A stretch of 7,636 nucleotides of DNA. Origin: Planctomycetota bacterium (lineage in GTDB: Bacteria; Planctomycetota; Phycisphaerae; Tepidisphaerales; Tepidisphaeraceae). The DNA lies in NCBI GenBank assembly GCA_023417885.1, contig JAEZED010000114.1, positions 1 through 7,636 on the forward strand. Direction: 5' to 3'. Each line of letters begins with the position of its first letter. The stretch's first letter is position 1. Positions 5,844-7,636 of the stretch are shown in pieces. The notes beneath the pieces are model-generated. The model searched no databases. It worked only from the letters and a program-made list of their open reading frames with translations, and was not told where the DNA came from. The position numbers and the translations under genes are program-made.

Positions 5844-7636
5844 CTAAGCGGTCAGGACGATCTCTCCGAAGATGTTTCCGTCGACCTGAAGGTCGTCGAT
5901 GCTGGTGGTGTGGACCACCGCACCCTCCTTGATGTCGCCGCCGACGTCGAGGAGGCCGATCGACTGGGCCGCCCGCACGTGGGCGCCGCTCTGCATGTGA
6001 CGGCCGACGCGAACGGTGTCGATCCGGCCGAGCGAGCGGAGGGTAGACGCCGTGACGGTCGGCACGGCCGGGTCGTCGGTCGGAGCGAACAGGTCGTTCC
6101 GGGCGAAGACGGTGCCGATGCCCTGGTCGCCGCTGATGAAGCCGTAGATGTTCTCGGCCTCGAGGTTCTCCAGGAACCCGTCGGGCCCGTCGGCACGCAC
6201 CGACGAGTCGCGCCACATGTCCTCGCCCATCGTCACGTTGTCGATGCGGCCCGAGATGCGCACCTGCGTGTTGAACATGTCCTTGTCGAGGGCCATGTTG
6301 TTCATGTCGCCGCCTTCGACGCGCAGGCCGAAGGTGGAGCGGGCCACGATGTTGTTGATGGTGCGGCCGAAGTCGACGCTCGTCCCGAAGTCGGGGCTCG
6401 CGGAGTTGCCCTGCCCGAAGGTGTTGCTCTGCTCGAAGTTGCCTGCGGGGTTCAGGGCGTCCAGGTTGCTCCGGATGACGACGCCCTCGACACGGTTCAC
6501 GTCGCGGCTGCCCGAGACGCGGACGTTCTCCAGCAGGCCGCTGTTGGTGACGCGCTTGCGGATCGGGTTGATGTCCGCGGGCAGGCCCAGCGCCCGGCGC
6601 AGGTCGTTGATCGGCGTGAGGAACTGCCCGGTGTACGGGTCGAACTCCATCCCTTCGCCGCTGAAGTCGACGCTTCCGGAGAAGTCATTGACGTTCAGCA
6701 GGTCGGCGTCGCCGATCGCGCGGACGGTGCCGACGTCGCGGCCCTGGCCGATGATCGCGTTGCGGATGCCGAAGCCGTCGGCCTCCACCAGCTCGACATG
6801 GCCTTCCGTCAGCGTCGTGATCGTGCCATTGAGGAAGCCGAAGCCGTCCGACACGCGCACCGACAGGATGTCGGCAGCACTGATCGTCGAGCCGATGATC
6901 CCGCCGCCGCCGGTCACGAGGATCTCGTCGATCTCGTAGAAGACGGTGTCGGCATCCTCGCCGCCGCCCTCGACCAGGAACGGCACTGTCGGGTTGAGGA
7001 ACTCGAACTCGCGCGTCGTGGCGAAGTTGGCGTTCCCCGCCGGCACGTCGCCGCGCAAGGGCACCGACCCGATGTCCGCGTGGATGATCGATCCGCCGTT
7101 GAGGTTGATGAAGTTGATTTCCTGGGCCCAGATGTCGCCGCGGATGTCCGCGTCCGTGCCGCGCACCTCAACGATGAACGCCTCGGCGTAGATGCCCGAA
7201 AGCGCCATGTTGCCGCTGCCGGAGGAGAGGATGCCCTCGCCGATGTCGACGAAGTAGATCTCGCCCTGCACTTCGTCGGTTCCGGGCGTCGCGGCGACGA
7301 TCGGGCCGTTGATCCCTTCGTGACGCGTTGGATCGTCCACGCCGTCGCGGTTGGGACGCACCTCGCCGATGATGCCCGGCAGCTCGCCCAGCACGTCGAC
7401 GCCAATCCCGCCGACGCCGCCTGTCCCGCCGGCGCCCAGGCCGCCGATCGAGTCGCCACGGTCGCCGATGATCGGGAACACGGGCGGAAGACTTCCACCG
7501 CCACCGGTGCCGCCACCGACATCGCCGCCGCCGTTGCCACCGCCGGGGCCAGTGATCCCGGTCGGGCCACCGCCGCCACCGCCGCCGCCGCCACCTCCTC
7601 CTCCAGCGCCGCCGCCACCCCCACCGCCACCGCCGC
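5844..7636 (-). CDS. Gly-rich beta-solenoid repeat protein, 3' part (5' end outside window)
   Basis: The frame is open from the TAG at 5844-5846 to the right edge, giving 596 visible residues; the start lies outside. A GTG at 7479-7481 is only an internal codon, because the frame continues upstream through a poly-glycine tract. I recognise no named family. After the Gly-rich segment (about residues 1-80) the protein is rich in alternating hydrophobic, Gly, Asn and Asp residues. It carries degenerate units of about 20 residues of the form [IVLM]xx[LVM]x[LVM]xx(D/N)[MLI], for example IDNVTMGEDMW, IDTVRVGRHM, IGLLDVGGDI and IDDLQVDGNI. This pattern suggests a parallel beta-helix. No catalytic motif, dockerin or sorting tail is visible; it ends EIVLTA. 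An exported or surface location is inferred from composition; the signal peptide would be off the window. Confidence 0.65.
   Translation of the reverse strand, partial: GGGGGGGGGAGGGGGGGGGGGGGPTGITGPGGGNGGGDVGGGTGGGGSLPPVFPIIGDRGDSIGGLGAGGTGGVGGIGVDVLGELPGIIGEVRPNRDGVDDPTRHEGINGPIVAATPGTDEVQGEIYFVDIGEGILSSGSGNMALSGIYAEAFIVEVRGTDADIRGDIWAQEINFINLNGGSIIHADIGSVPLRGDVPAGNANFATTREFEFLNPTVPFLVEGGGEDADTVFYEIDEILVTGGGGIIGSTISAADILSVRVSDGFGFLNGTITTLTEGHVELVEADGFGIRNAIIGQGRDVGTVRAIGDADLLNVNDFSGSVDFSGEGMEFDPYTGQFLTPINDLRRALGLPADINPIRKRVTNSGLLENVRVSGSRDVNRVEGVVIRSNLDALNPAGNFEQSNTFGQGNSASPDFGTSVDFGRTINNIVARSTFGLRVEGGDMNNMALDKDMFNTQVRISGRIDNVTMGEDMWRDSSVRADGPDGFLENLEAENIYGFISGDQGIGTVFARNDLFAPTDDPAVPTVTASTLRSLGRIDTVRVGRHMQSGAHVRAAQSIGLLDVGGDIKEGAVVHTTSIDDLQVDGNIFGEIVLTA
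5847..6305 (-). repeat. Protein-level repeat units of about 20 residues near the C-terminus
   Basis: Clearest successive unit starts: MNNMAL, IDNVTM, FLENLE and IGTVFA (spacings 20, 23 and 19 residues), then after a short insertion IDTVRV, IGLLDV and IDDLQV (spacings 21 and 20). Each has alternating hydrophobic residues followed by a polar turn containing Asp, Asn or Gly. Similarity is at pattern level and not strong in the DNA, so the units are diverged. Confidence 0.6.
7566..7634 (-). repeat. Poly-glycine-coding tract (Gly9-Ala-Gly13)
   Basis: 23 consecutive codons encode nine glycines, one alanine and thirteen glycines, and the tract continues to the window edge. On the plus strand it appears as runs of GCC and ACC triplets. 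All four glycine codons (GGC, GGT, GGG, GGA) occur, so it is not a single pure trinucleotide run. It continues into a Gly/Pro/Thr/Asn-rich linker (PTGITGPGGGNGGG). Confidence 0.9.

Noticed and set aside
6148..6939. Plus-strand open frame of 263 codons
   Set aside because: Ser/Arg/Pro-rich shadow of the minus-strand solenoid gene, with no recognisable motif.
7479..7481. GTG as the start codon of the solenoid gene
   Set aside because: The frame stays open for another 51 codons to the window edge through the glycine tract, and the residues after the GTG do not look like a signal peptide. The true start is most likely off the window.
7482..7636. GCC/ACC triplet runs as a CRISPR-like or satellite array
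   Set aside because: The runs lie in frame within an open coding sequence and simply encode glycine. There are no spacers or regular repeat units.

Overview
The window is GC-rich bacterial chromosomal DNA and looks like ordinary chromosome rather than a mobile region. Three conserved housekeeping genes (rpsL, rpsG, serS) anchor it. The flanking proteins are of a style common in Planctomycetota, especially Phycisphaerae-like lineages: a secreted protease joining an SH3-like segment, TPRs and a trypsin domain, and a long Gly-rich secreted beta-solenoid. That assignment is inference from protein style and Shine-Dalgarno-poor starts. No 16S rRNA or other lineage marker is present.

Layout. 42-1868 (-): exported trypsin-like serine protease with TPRs. 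1869-2216: divergent intergenic region with a good sigma70-type promoter for rpsL and a structured leader. 2217-2588 and 2649-3125 (+): rpsL and rpsG, closed by a clear intrinsic terminator at 3151-3186. 3267-4574 (+): serS, preceded by no visible ribosome binding site and possibly leaderless. 4581-5723 (-): tail-anchored membrane protein resembling the DUF155/RMD1 group, convergent with serS and separated from it by six bases. 5781-5824: strong hairpin between the two left-pointing genes. 5844-7636 (-): 3' part of a repeat-rich protein with a long poly-glycine tract, running off the right edge.

The translation genes read rightwards as two units (rpsL-rpsG, then serS). The str operon partners fusA and tuf are absent after rpsG, where a terminator sits instead. 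The left-pointing genes are membrane or exported proteins with no evident link to translation. No mobile element, CRISPR array, tRNA or rRNA was recognised.

I did not find a convincing new multi-gene system. The points most worth a second look are the natural arginine at position 88 of S12 (a streptomycin-resistance residue), the structured rpsL leader, the atypical SerRS motifs, the protease architecture with acidic insertions, the bacterial DUF155-like protein and the Gly-rich solenoid.
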